In this document: piece after piece, positions 1-8,236 of the stretch
Position numbering within the stretch: the first letter of the stretch is position 1
Layout: each line of letters begins with the position of its first letter
Assembly: GCA_035570595.1 (NCBI GenBank)
Contig: DATMLF010000133.1
Coordinates: 1 to 27,234, forward strand
Source: AP-15 sp035570595
Lineage (GTDB): Bacteria; Pseudomonadota; Alphaproteobacteria; ATCC43930; CGMCC-115725
Direction: 5' to 3'
DNA length: 27,234 nt
Made by a program: the position numbers and the translations under genes
Notes under the pieces: generated by a model
Seen by the model: only the letters and a program-made list of their open reading frames with translations
Database searches by the model: none
Told to the model about the DNA's origin: nothing

Positions 1-56
1 CTCTCGGTGTGAAGCCGCGGTGAGAAATCCAGGGAAGAGCAAGCACCAGCCGCGGC

Positions 57-1499
57 TCAGTTCGAATCGTCCATGTCCTTGGCTTGCGAATGAATTTGCT
101 CGGCGCGGGCGTACGCGGCGCTGCTCTTTGGCAAAAGGTGCTCGGCGCGCGACGCCTGCTGAAGCGCATTCTTCTTGTTGTCGGCGGCGAGGCCCTCCTC
201 GGCCAGCGACAGCGCCGCCATCCCGATCTGGTTGTCGCGGCCATAGGCGGTCGCGAGCAAATGCCAGGCATCGACGTCCTTGTCCTCGGTGCGCAGCGCG
301 TCGCTCAGATAGGCAATGGCGCGCTTGATTTGGACCGGGTCGTTGTTTTCGACATAGACCTGCGCCAGCTCGATGCGCAGCAGCGGCGCGCTGGGATCGA
401 GCCGCATCGCCGCCTCGTAAGGCGGCACCGCCTCGGCAACATGCCCGTTCTCGAACAGCATCTGGCCCTTGAGCTCGCGGAAATAGGGATCGCTCGGGTA
501 GTCGCGGATCAGCGCGTCGATCGCCGGCACCGCCTTGTCGAGATCGGGCGCGCGATAGTGGGCGATCGCCCGGGCATAGCGCGCGAGAACCGACCGGTCG
601 CGCTCCGGATACTTGGCGAGAGTCGAGCTCGGCGGCTCGGTGAACGCGGCCACCTTTACCTTGCTGCGCTCCAGCATCGCGACATAGCCGGGCGGGTCCG
701 GGACATCCGAATAGGGCGAGCGGTCGACATGGTCGCGTACATAGTCGATGCGCTCCTGGGTCAGCGGGTGATCCATCAGGTAGGGGTCTTCGTGCGCGCC
801 GATCAGCAGCTCCTCGCCCTGCAGTTTCTCGAAAAACTGCAGCAGACCGCGTGCCGATTGATGGGTGGCGTCGAGATAGTTCATCGCCGCGTGGTCGGCG
901 GTCGCTTCCTGGGTCACCGAAAACCCGAGATAGGCGCGCTCGCCGACTCCGGCGGCACCCAGCAGCGCGCCACCGCCGCCCGAGCCTCGCGCCATGACGG
1001 TCGCGGCAACCCCGGCCACCATCGCGATGATTTCCTCGATGCTCGCGTTCTTCATCGCCTCGGCGCCCTTGTAGAGATGTCCGCCGGCGATATGGCCGGT
1101 CTCGTGCGAGAGGACGCCGATCAGCTGGTTGGGCGTGTCCGCGCGCAATAAAAGACCGGAATTGATGAAAATATTCTGACCGCCGGCGACAAAAGAATTT
1201 ATCGCGTCGTCGGAGACGAGATAGACGTGGACGGCGTCGGGATCGAGCCCGGCCGCCTTCCATACCGGCGTCATCATCGCGTGGATGTCGCCCTCGATTT
1301 CGGTGTCGCGCAACAGGCTGACGGCGCTGTCGGAACCGCCCTCATGGGCCGCCGCGCGCCCGCCGAGGGCGAGCGCCGCGGCCACGGCGAGGACCGCCGC
1401 CAACGCAAACGGCCGGCCGCCACCCCGGGCCGCGAAGCGGATCCCAGCCCGGCAAGCTGCCGGTGGGCAGTTTGTGAGCGCCGGATCGATCACGGTCAT
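57..1499 (-). CDS. Periplasmic M48-family metalloprotease with TPR repeats (BepA/YfgC-like)
   Basis: A zinc endopeptidase probably exported to the periplasm, where relatives such as BepA degrade or help assemble outer-membrane proteins. The protein (480 aa from the ATG at 1499) has a hydrophobic Ala/Leu-rich segment near residues 30-50 that reads as a signal peptide ending around AAAHE. The M48 zinc site HETGH follows at about residues 132-136, with the downstream EATAD motif supplying the third ligand. The C-terminal half (about 300-470) is alanine-rich helical sequence with TPR-like spacing. A GTG at 1532 would add 11 residues; I prefer the ATG because GAGGCGG lies a few bases upstream. It sits 106 bases downstream of rne on the same strand, an arrangement seen in other alphaproteobacteria. 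Family is certain; the exact substrate is not. Confidence 0.88.
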   Translation of the reverse strand: MTVIDPALTNCPPAACRAGIRFAARGGGRPFALAAVLAVAAALALGGRAAAHEGGSDSAVSLLRDTEIEGDIHAMMTPVWKAAGLDPDAVHVYLVSDDAINSFVAGGQNIFINSGLLLRADTPNQLIGVLSHETGHIAGGHLYKGAEAMKNASIEEIIAMVAGVAATVMARGSGGGGALLGAAGVGERAYLGFSVTQEATADHAAMNYLDATHQSARGLLQFFEKLQGEELLIGAHEDPYLMDHPLTQERIDYVRDHVDRSPYSDVPDPPGYVAMLERSKVKVAAFTEPPSSTLAKYPERDRSVLARYARAIAHYRAPDLDKAVPAIDALIRDYPSDPYFRELKGQMLFENGHVAEAVPPYEAAMRLDPSAPLLRIELAQVYVENNDPVQIKRAIAYLSDALRTEDKDVDAWHLLATAYGRDNQIGMAALSLAEEGLAADNKKNALQQASRAEHLLPKSSAAYARAEQIHSQAKDMDDSN

Positions 1500-1543
1500 C
1501 CCAAGCCGCCTCAACGCGACAGTATGGCACACCCGCGACGGCC

Positions 1544-1562
1544 GGGGCTCGCGGCCAGCCCC
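1544..1562 (-). terminator. GC-rich hairpin between rne and the M48 gene
   Basis: GGGGCT at 1544-1549 pairs perfectly with AGCCCC at 1557-1562 across a 7-base loop. Read on the minus strand it lies between the rne stop and the protease start. No T-run follows on that strand, while on the plus strand TTTTT occurs 14 bases after it. It may be an attenuator or RNA-processing stem rather than a full terminator. Confidence 0.3.
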
Positions 1563-1605
1563 TTCAACCGAGCCTTTTTAGCGCAGCATCTTCAAGCCGG
1601 CATCT

Positions 1606-4600
1606 TCACGACTGGATCAGCCGCTGCCACCAACCTCGCCGCGGGTTCTCCGGTTTACTCGTCACTTCCTGGACGGCCGGCTCGGTTTCGCTCGGCATGC
1701 CCGGGGCGGGTGCCGCTCCGGCGACGACCTCGGCTCCAAACGCCGCTTCATCCGGCCGCTCGGTGGGCGGGTAACCGGTCTCCGGCACGGCGCCGTTGCC
1801 GTGCCGCGCGTCGACGAGCACGGCATGCAATCTCTGATCGTCGCCTGCGGCGGCGGCCGGCATCGGTTCGGCCGGCACGGCGTCAGCCGGCTTCTCCAGG
1901 GGGGGTGCCGCGAGACCCGGTGGCGGTTCGCCGACTGGGCTCTCGCCGCCAGGATGCTCGTCGGTCGCGACCGTAACTGCTGGCGGCTCGCCTGCCGGAT
2001 GCTCACTCGGTGGAGGCTCGCTAGCAAGAGCAAGCGACTCGCTGGCAGCAGGCTCGCTGGCGGGGGGCTCGCTCGCAACGGGCTCGGCGGCAAGAGGCTC
2101 GCGCGCCGGGTATTCGTATTCGTCGGCACGGGCCTCCTCGGCGGGCGGCTCGTCCGGCGGGGCGGCGTCGCCGGCCAGCGCCGGCAGGCTCGCGGTCTCG
2201 ATTTCGGTCGCGGCCGGCGCGGAGCTCGGCTCGGCCGATGCCGGCGAGGGCCAGGAGAGCTCGTCGCGCGCGATCGCGGGCGCCTCTTCCTGAGCTTCGG
2301 ACGCCCCCTCGCCGGTGCCGGCGGCGTCGCTTGCCACGATCTCGATAAAGTCGGCGGCGGGCCGCTCGATTTCGAGGCTCGCTCCCGCGGCGTCCTCACG
2401 CCGCGCGCGGCGCCGTCCGCCCCGGCGGCCGCGGCGGCGGCGCAGACGCGCGGCCTCGTCGTCGCCGTCGCCCGGCTCGGCCTCGGGTTCGGCGGCCGAT
2501 TCCGCGGTGCGCTCGGCCGCCGGCTCCTCCGCATCATCAGCGGCCGCCGACGGCGCACGCACCCGCTCGTCCTCATGGTGCCGGCGCCGCCGCCGGCGGC
2601 GGCGGGCGCGCCCGCGCTCCTCCTCGGTTTCGGAGCGTTCGGCGTCGTCGGCCTCGACAGTCTCGTCGACGACATCCTCCTCGGCGTCCTCGACATCGGG
2701 CTCCGGCGCCTGGGTAAGCGGCAGCGGCGGTGCCGCTGCGGCCTCGCCGGGCTCCAACGGGCGCAGCCGTTCGAGCCGGAAGGCCGGCGGGATCAACGTG
2801 TCGTCGCGTGCGACCAGGACATGGATGCCATACCGGGTTTCGATCTGGGCCAACGAGTCGCGCTTGTGGTTCAGGATGTAGAGCGCCACCGTCGTCGGCA
2901 CGTAAACGCAGGCTTCGGCCGAACGCCGCCGCATGCCCTCCTCCTCGATCGAGCGCAGCACGTAAAGCGCGGTCGACTCGGTCGAGCGGATCGTCCCGGT
3001 GCCGCCGCAATGCGGACAGGGCTGCGTCGATGCTTCGACGAGCGACGGCCGCAACCGTTGACGCGACATTTCGAGCAACCCGAACGGGCTGATCCGCCCG
3101 ACCTGGATGCGGGCCCGGTCGTTTTTCAGCGCGTCCTTGAGCCGCCGCTCGACCGCACCCTGATTGCGGTGCTCCTCCATGTCGATAAAGTCGATGACGA
3201 TCAGCCCGGCGAGGTCGCGCAGCCGCAATTGCCGGGCGATCTCCTCGGCGGCTTCGAGATTGGTGCGCAGCGCCGTTTCTTCGATGTTGCGCTCGCGCGT
3301 CGAGCGGCCGGAGTTGACGTCGATCGCGACTAGCGCCTCGGTCTGGTTGATCACAACGTAGCCGCCCGAGCGCAACTGCACGATCGGGGAGTGGATCGCG
3401 TCGATCTGGCTTTCGACCTGGAAGCGATGCAGCAGGCCGATCTGCGGGTCGCGGTAGGGCTGGACCCGCTTGGCGTGGCTCGGCATCAGCATCTTCATGA
3501 ATGCTTTCGCCGTGCGGTAGCCGTCTTCGCCCTCGACCAGCACCTCGTCGATGTCGCAGGTGTAGAGGTCGCGGATCGAGCGCTTGATCAGGTCGCCTTC
3601 CTCGTAGATCACGGCGGGCGCGGTCGAGCGCAGGGTCAGCTCGCGGATCTCGTTCCACAGCCGCAGCAGATATTCGTAGTCGCGCTTGATCTCGGCCTTC
3701 GAGCGCTCGGCGCCGGCGGTGCGGACGATCACCCCCATCCCTTCGGGGATGTCGAGCTCCTCAAGGATGTCCTTCAGCCGGCGGCGGTCGCCGAGGCTGG
3801 TGATCTTGCGCGACACGCCGCCGCCGCGCGCGGTGTTGGGCATCAAGACGCAATAGCGGCCGGCGAGCGACAGGTAGGTCGTCAGCGCCGCGCCCTTGTT
3901 GCCGCGCTCCTCCTTGGTGACCTGGACTAGCATGATCTGCCGGCGCTTGACGACTTCCTGGATTTTGTAATGCCGGTGGACGCGGGAGCGCTGGCGTTCG
4001 GCCTCCTCGAACTCGTCCCCGCCCAGGGTTTCGACGACGTCGGGGTCGGCGGCCTCGCCGTTGAGCGCGATGGCGCCGTCGGGTGCGGTCTCCTGCGGCG
4101 GCGCAATCGCTGATTCGGACGCGAGGACAGCGTCGTCGTCGGCCGACGCCGCGGCCCATCCGGTGGTCGCCACACGCGGCGATTCGGCGGTCTCGGCATC
4201 CGAATTGGTGTCGAAAGGCAGCTGGGGCGCGTCTTCGGGCTCCCGCTCCGGCTCCTCAGCCCACGCCGCCGGCGACCCGGCGAAAAGCGGCTCTGCCTCC
4301 GCGGGCTCCAGCTCCGCCGCCGTCGGCTCGGCAAGCGCTGCGGGCGCCTCCTCAGTGGCGACCTCGGCCGCAGCTTCGCGGGCGACCGACACGACGATCG
4401 GCCCTTCCTCCCAAGGGAATTCGACGCGGTCGGGCATCCCACGGTCGCGCTCGGCCGATCCCGTGTCCGGCTCTCCCCAGGCCGACCCGGCCAATGGCTT
4501 CCGCTCGCCGAACGCGTCGCGCTCACCAGGCGACTCGCCCTCGCCCGCTTCTTCACTCGTCGTCGCGGCCGCGGAGACCGTCACCGGCTCGGGCAGGACC

Positions 4601-4941
4601 TCTTCGAGCGGCACGCCCGCGTCGTCGCCGGCCTCGCTACCCGCCATCGGCTCACGAGCCTGCGGATCGGCGCCGAACTCCCTGCGGTCGCCGACCGGTA
4701 TCCGATAGTAATCCGGATGGATTTCGCTAAAGGCGAGGAAGCCGTGCCGGTTGCCGCCGTATTCCACAAAGGCGGCTTGCAGCGACGGTTCGACCCGCGT
4801 AACCTTTGCGAGATAGATGTTTCCTTTTACCTGCTTTTTTGTCGAGGATTCGAAGTCGAATTCTTCGAGACGGTTACCGTTGACGACCACCACCCGGGTC
4901 TCCTCGGGATGGGTGGCGTCGATAAGCATGCGCTTGGCCAT
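1606..4941 (-). CDS. rne: Ribonuclease E
   Basis: Endoribonuclease that starts mRNA decay and processes rRNA/tRNA, and scaffolds the RNA degradosome. The start MAKRMLIDATHPEETRVVVV matches the family; the frame stays open 27 codons further upstream but those are not family-like, and GGAG lies 10 bases before this ATG. The S1 domain begins near residue 37 and is interrupted by an acidic Ala/Glu/Pro-rich insert of roughly 240 residues (about 75-315) before resuming at HYKIQEVVKRRQ. The catalytic Mg-binding aspartates are D541 (in DVNSGR) and D584 (in IVIDFIDM), 43 residues apart as in E. coli D303/D346. The zinc-link CPHCGGTG gives C642 and C645. From about residue 690 to 1111 the chain is disordered, with two Arg-rich blocks and Ser-Glu-Pro-Pro-like repeats, the usual place for RNA and degradosome-partner binding. 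Confidence 0.97.
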   Translation of the reverse strand: MAKRMLIDATHPEETRVVVVNGNRLEEFDFESSTKKQVKGNIYLAKVTRVEPSLQAAFVEYGGNRHGFLAFSEIHPDYYRIPVGDRREFGADPQAREPMAGSEAGDDAGVPLEEVLPEPVTVSAAATTSEEAGEGESPGERDAFGERKPLAGSAWGEPDTGSAERDRGMPDRVEFPWEEGPIVVSVAREAAAEVATEEAPAALAEPTAAELEPAEAEPLFAGSPAAWAEEPEREPEDAPQLPFDTNSDAETAESPRVATTGWAAASADDDAVLASESAIAPPQETAPDGAIALNGEAADPDVVETLGGDEFEEAERQRSRVHRHYKIQEVVKRRQIMLVQVTKEERGNKGAALTTYLSLAGRYCVLMPNTARGGGVSRKITSLGDRRRLKDILEELDIPEGMGVIVRTAGAERSKAEIKRDYEYLLRLWNEIRELTLRSTAPAVIYEEGDLIKRSIRDLYTCDIDEVLVEGEDGYRTAKAFMKMLMPSHAKRVQPYRDPQIGLLHRFQVESQIDAIHSPIVQLRSGGYVVINQTEALVAIDVNSGRSTRERNIEETALRTNLEAAEEIARQLRLRDLAGLIVIDFIDMEEHRNQGAVERRLKDALKNDRARIQVGRISPFGLLEMSRQRLRPSLVEASTQPCPHCGGTGTIRSTESTALYVLRSIEEEGMRRRSAEACVYVPTTVALYILNHKRDSLAQIETRYGIHVLVARDDTLIPPAFRLERLRPLEPGEAAAAPPLPLTQAPEPDVEDAEEDVVDETVEADDAERSETEEERGRARRRRRRRRHHEDERVRAPSAAADDAEEPAAERTAESAAEPEAEPGDGDDEAARLRRRRGRRGGRRRARREDAAGASLEIERPAADFIEIVASDAAGTGEGASEAQEEAPAIARDELSWPSPASAEPSSAPAATEIETASLPALAGDAAPPDEPPAEEARADEYEYPAREPLAAEPVASEPPASEPAASESLALASEPPPSEHPAGEPPAVTVATDEHPGGESPVGEPPPGLAAPPLEKPADAVPAEPMPAAAAGDDQRLHAVLVDARHGNGAVPETGYPPTERPDEAAFGAEVVAGAAPAPGMPSETEPAVQEVTSKPENPRRGWWQRLIQS

Positions 4942-5450
4942 TCGGGTGTCGCTCCGAGGCTCGTCGCCGCGGCCGCGTGACATTGGGCGGGCGGCGCGAT
5001 CCCGTGTGCAAGGAAGCCGCAAACACCTGAACTCATGCCCTCTGGGTACGATCGCGTATCGGCCACGGCTAATCTCGTCAGGGACGGCTTCGGGTTCCTA
5101 CAATCCGCTGCGCCCGGCGCCTTCGCCCGGCGCCGCGGCAACATGCCGCCGGTCCACCGGGCTCATCGCGCAGCTCCCCGCCGGACGCGGCGCCCGGTGG
5201 GGGGACGGCGGTTTCTCGCAAGCGTCAATGTATATAGTGTGCTGCGTCGCGACAATGCTTTCCTCCGGATGCCGCAACCGGGCCGAGGGGGCCACGCTGG
5301 TGGAGCGGCGGGGCGAGCTGCCGGGGTGGCGCCGGCAAAAGCTGCTTGGAAGAACTGCTTGATCAGGGCATATAAAGCGCTGCCGCGCGCCCCCCGAAGG
5401 GTCGCCGCCGGCGCCAATAGCGCAAGCCTCCCGCGTCCTACCAGATCAAA
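4942..5450. other. Divergent intergenic region between rne and mrcA, no gene seen
   Basis: 509 bases without a credible coding frame; the open frames here have an Arg/Pro/Ala-rich shadow composition and no amidase motif. It must hold both divergent promoters and the rne leader. AT-rich patches stand out: TATATA at 5231-5236, whose minus-strand reading TATACA (5229-5234) has a TTGTCG 15 bases upstream (short spacing) and could serve rne, and TATAAA at 5371-5376. In Caulobacter and rhizobia an N-acetylmuramoyl-L-alanine amidase gene normally occupies this position. Confidence 0.6.
5346..5376 (+). promoter_or_regulatory. Weak candidate promoter for mrcA
   Basis: TTGGAA at 5346-5351 and TATAAA at 5371-5376 are separated by 19 bases, about 75 bases before the mrcA start. 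The spacing is longer than optimal, so this is only the best-looking candidate. Confidence 0.22.
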
Positions 5451-8195
5451 GTGATGGTTAAGCTTATCCGGTTTCTTTTTGTCTGCGCGGTAATCCTGGC
5501 CATCGCCGGGTGCGGGCTGGTCGGCATCACGATCTGGTATTTCGGCCGCGATCTGCCTGATTACCAGGCGCTCGCGCATTATCAGCCGTCGATCATGACG
5601 CGCGTCCAGGCCGGCGACGGGCGGCTGCTCGCCGAATACGCGGCCGAGCGGCGGATCTTTGTCCCGATCCAGGCGATCCCAAAGCGCGTCATCGACGCGT
5701 TCGTGTCCGCAGAAGACAAGAATTTTTACACCCACCACGGCGTCGACCCGGTGTCGATCCTGCGCGCGGCGATCACCGATGTCGGCCGGCTGCGCGCCAG
5801 CCGCCGCCCGATCGGCGCCTCGACGATCACCCAGCAGGTCGCCAAAAACATGCTGCTGTCGAGCGAGGTCTCGCTGACGCGCAAGATCAAGGAGGTGCTG
5901 CTGGCGACGCGGATCGAGGCGGCGATGCCAAAGGACCGCATCCTCGAGCTCTACCTAAACGAAATTTATCTCGGCTCGGGCGCCTATGGCGTCGCCGCCG
6001 CCGCGCTGACCTATTTCGACAAGTCGCTCGACCAGCTGAGCTTGGACGAGGCGGCCTTTTTGGGCGGGCTGCCAAAGGCGCCGAACCGCTACAACCCGGC
6101 GCATTTTCCCGATGCAGCCAAGGCGCGCCGCGACTGGGTGCTCGACCGCATGGCCGAGGACGGGTTTACGACCCGCGCCGCCGCCGACGCCGCGCAGGCG
6201 CAGCCGATCGTGCTGCACCGCCGCGAGGAGGCGGAAGAGGTCAAGGCGCCCTATTTCGCCGAGGAGGTGCGCCGCGAGCTGCTCGCCCGCTATGGCGAGA
6301 AGGCGTTGTACGGCGCCGGCCTGTCGGTTCGCACCAGCCTCGACCCGCGCCTGCAGGCCGCCGCCGACAAGGCGTTGCGCAACGGGCTTGTCGCCTACGA
6401 CCACGGTCACGAAGGCTGGCGCGGGGCGATCGCCCACATCGACCCGAAAGGCGACTGGACGGTCCCTCTCGCCGCGGTGCCGGTTCCGGCGGTTGTGACG
6501 GATGTCGGCTGGCGGCTCGCGGTGGTGCTGCGCACGACGCCGGGCGACGCGGCGATCGGGTTTGCCAGCGGCGACACCGGGCATGTGCCGTTCTCGCAAA
6601 TGCGTTGGGCGCGGCCGCGCTACCGCGGCGGCAGCCTCGGCCCGTTCCCGCGCGGCGCGGGCGACGTCGTCAAGCCCGGCGACGTCGTCATGGTGGCGCC
6701 GGTCGCCTCCGAGGCGGCGCCGGTGGCGGCCGATGCCGAAAACGCCGCGGGCGGCAGCGACAGCGGGGCCAAAGCCGGCGCGACCAAGGCCGGCGGGGCA
6801 AAGCCCGGCGGCGCGCGGGAAACAAAAGCCGCCGCGGCGGCCACGCGCGACCCCTTGGCCTTCACCTTGTGCCAGGTCCCGGAGGTTTCGGGCGCGCTCG
6901 TCGCGATGGACCCCCACACCGGGCGCGTGCTGGCGCTGAGCGGCGGCTTCAGCTTTGCGATCAGCCAGTTCGACCGGGCGACCCAGGCCTATCGGCAGAC
7001 CGGCTCGGCGATCAAGCCGTTTGTCTTTCTGACCGCTCTCGACCACGGGTTCACCCCGTCGACCAAGGTCAGCGACGCGCCGATCTCGTTGCCGCAGGGG
7101 CCGGGGCTGCCGATGTGGACGCCGACCAATTACGAGGCCGACCGGTTCCGCGGCCCGACCCCGCTGCGCATCGGGCTCGAGCAGTCGATCGACACCCTGA
7201 CCGTGCGCCTCGCGACGATGGTCGGCATGGACCCGATCGCCAAGACGATCGAGCGTTTTGGCATCCTCGACCATGTCCCGCACGAATATGCGATCACGCT
7301 CGGGGCCGGCGCCACCACCCCGCTGCGGCTGACCGCCGCCTACGCAATGATCGTCAACGGCGGCAAGCGGATCACTCCGACGGTGATCGACCGGGTTCAG
7401 GACCGTGACGGAAAGACAATCTTCCGCGCCGACGACCGGCCGTGCGACGGCTGCAGCGACGTCGACTGGCAACACCAGGCGGTGCCGGCTATTCCCGACA
7501 CCCGCGAAGAGGTCGCCGACCCCGGCTCGGCCTATCAGCTGGTGACGATGATGGAGGGTGTCGTCCAGCGCGGCACCGGCGACGCGGTCAAGGCGGTCGG
7601 CAAGCCGATCGCCGGCAAGACCGGCACCACCAACGAGTACCGCGACGCCTGGTTCGAGGGCTTCAGCCCCGACCTTGCCGCCGGGGTCTATGTCGGCTAC
7701 GACGAGCCTGACAGCCTCGGCAAGGACGAGACCGGCGGCCACGTCGCCGCCCCGATCTTTCGCGACTTTATGATCGACGCGCTCAAAAACACGCCGGCAG
7801 TCGATTTCCGCATCCCGCCGGGCCTGCGACTCTATCGGGTCAGCGCCGCGACCGGCCTGCCGGTCACCGGCAACGAGCCGGCAATCTACGAGGCCTACAA
7901 GCCCGGCACCGAGCCTGGCAAGAACCCCAATCTCGGCCAACAGGCGAATTCGAGCCCGCGCGGCGACGAAAGCGCGCCGGCGGACGCCGCCGATGACGGC
8001 TCGAGCGACGCCGCGTCGAGCAGCGTCCCACCGCCGAGCAGCTCCGCCGATATGGTGCCCGCCAACAGCGGCGATGCCGGGCAGGGCGTCGGCGGCCCGG
8101 CGGCACCGCCGGGAGGCGGGCCGGCTCCGGCCGGGAATAGCGCGATGCTGCCGGCCCACGGGGCTCCCGCGGGCGGCACCGGCGGCCTATATTAG
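5451..8195 (+). CDS. mrcA: Penicillin-binding protein 1A, bifunctional transglycosylase/transpeptidase
   Basis: Class A PBP that polymerises lipid II glycan chains and cross-links peptides at the outer face of the inner membrane. The start is GTG 5451 or the adjacent ATG 5454; neither has a clear ribosome site. A single membrane anchor spans about residues 6-30. The GT51 domain carries the catalytic Glu in SAEDKNFYTHHG (E88) and GASTITQQVAKN. The transpeptidase domain has TGSAIKP (nucleophile S519, K522) and KTGTT (K723). The middle SxN motif reads Ser-Ile-Asp (579-581) in LEQSIDTLTV, an Asp where Asn is expected. An Ala/Gly/Lys-rich low-complexity insert lies at about 425-465 within the linker domain, and a Ser/Pro/Gly-rich tail covers the last 80 or so residues. 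prfB follows after 41 bases, the common alphaproteobacterial order. Confidence 0.96.
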   Translation: MMVKLIRFLFVCAVILAIAGCGLVGITIWYFGRDLPDYQALAHYQPSIMTRVQAGDGRLLAEYAAERRIFVPIQAIPKRVIDAFVSAEDKNFYTHHGVDPVSILRAAITDVGRLRASRRPIGASTITQQVAKNMLLSSEVSLTRKIKEVLLATRIEAAMPKDRILELYLNEIYLGSGAYGVAAAALTYFDKSLDQLSLDEAAFLGGLPKAPNRYNPAHFPDAAKARRDWVLDRMAEDGFTTRAAADAAQAQPIVLHRREEAEEVKAPYFAEEVRRELLARYGEKALYGAGLSVRTSLDPRLQAAADKALRNGLVAYDHGHEGWRGAIAHIDPKGDWTVPLAAVPVPAVVTDVGWRLAVVLRTTPGDAAIGFASGDTGHVPFSQMRWARPRYRGGSLGPFPRGAGDVVKPGDVVMVAPVASEAAPVAADAENAAGGSDSGAKAGATKAGGAKPGGARETKAAAAATRDPLAFTLCQVPEVSGALVAMDPHTGRVLALSGGFSFAISQFDRATQAYRQTGSAIKPFVFLTALDHGFTPSTKVSDAPISLPQGPGLPMWTPTNYEADRFRGPTPLRIGLEQSIDTLTVRLATMVGMDPIAKTIERFGILDHVPHEYAITLGAGATTPLRLTAAYAMIVNGGKRITPTVIDRVQDRDGKTIFRADDRPCDGCSDVDWQHQAVPAIPDTREEVADPGSAYQLVTMMEGVVQRGTGDAVKAVGKPIAGKTGTTNEYRDAWFEGFSPDLAAGVYVGYDEPDSLGKDETGGHVAAPIFRDFMIDALKNTPAVDFRIPPGLRLYRVSAATGLPVTGNEPAIYEAYKPGTEPGKNPNLGQQANSSPRGDESAPADAADDGSSDAASSSVPPPSSSADMVPANSGDAGQGVGGPAAPPGGGPAPAGNSAMLPAHGAPAGGTGGLY

Positions 8196-8236
8196 GGGAC
8201 AAACGAAACCCATACCGGCGGATACGGAGCGGAAGC

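Noticed and set aside
1..56. Gene fragment at the left edge
   Set aside because: Too short to assign; no recognisable coding pattern.
4942..5022. N-terminal extension of RNase E by 27 residues
   Set aside because: Not family-like; MAKRMLIDA with GGAG upstream is the standard start.
5035..5454. Open frame upstream of mrcA as a decayed amidase
   Set aside because: No amidase motif or plausible composition in any frame.
5955..8159. Long antisense open frame (734 codons) opposite mrcA, and similar ones at 1801-3333, 18889-21132, 20540-22552 and 24633-26522
   Set aside because: High-GC codon bias keeps opposite and shifted frames open; their translations are Arg/Ala/Asp-rich shadows with no domain, while the overlapping genes are certain.
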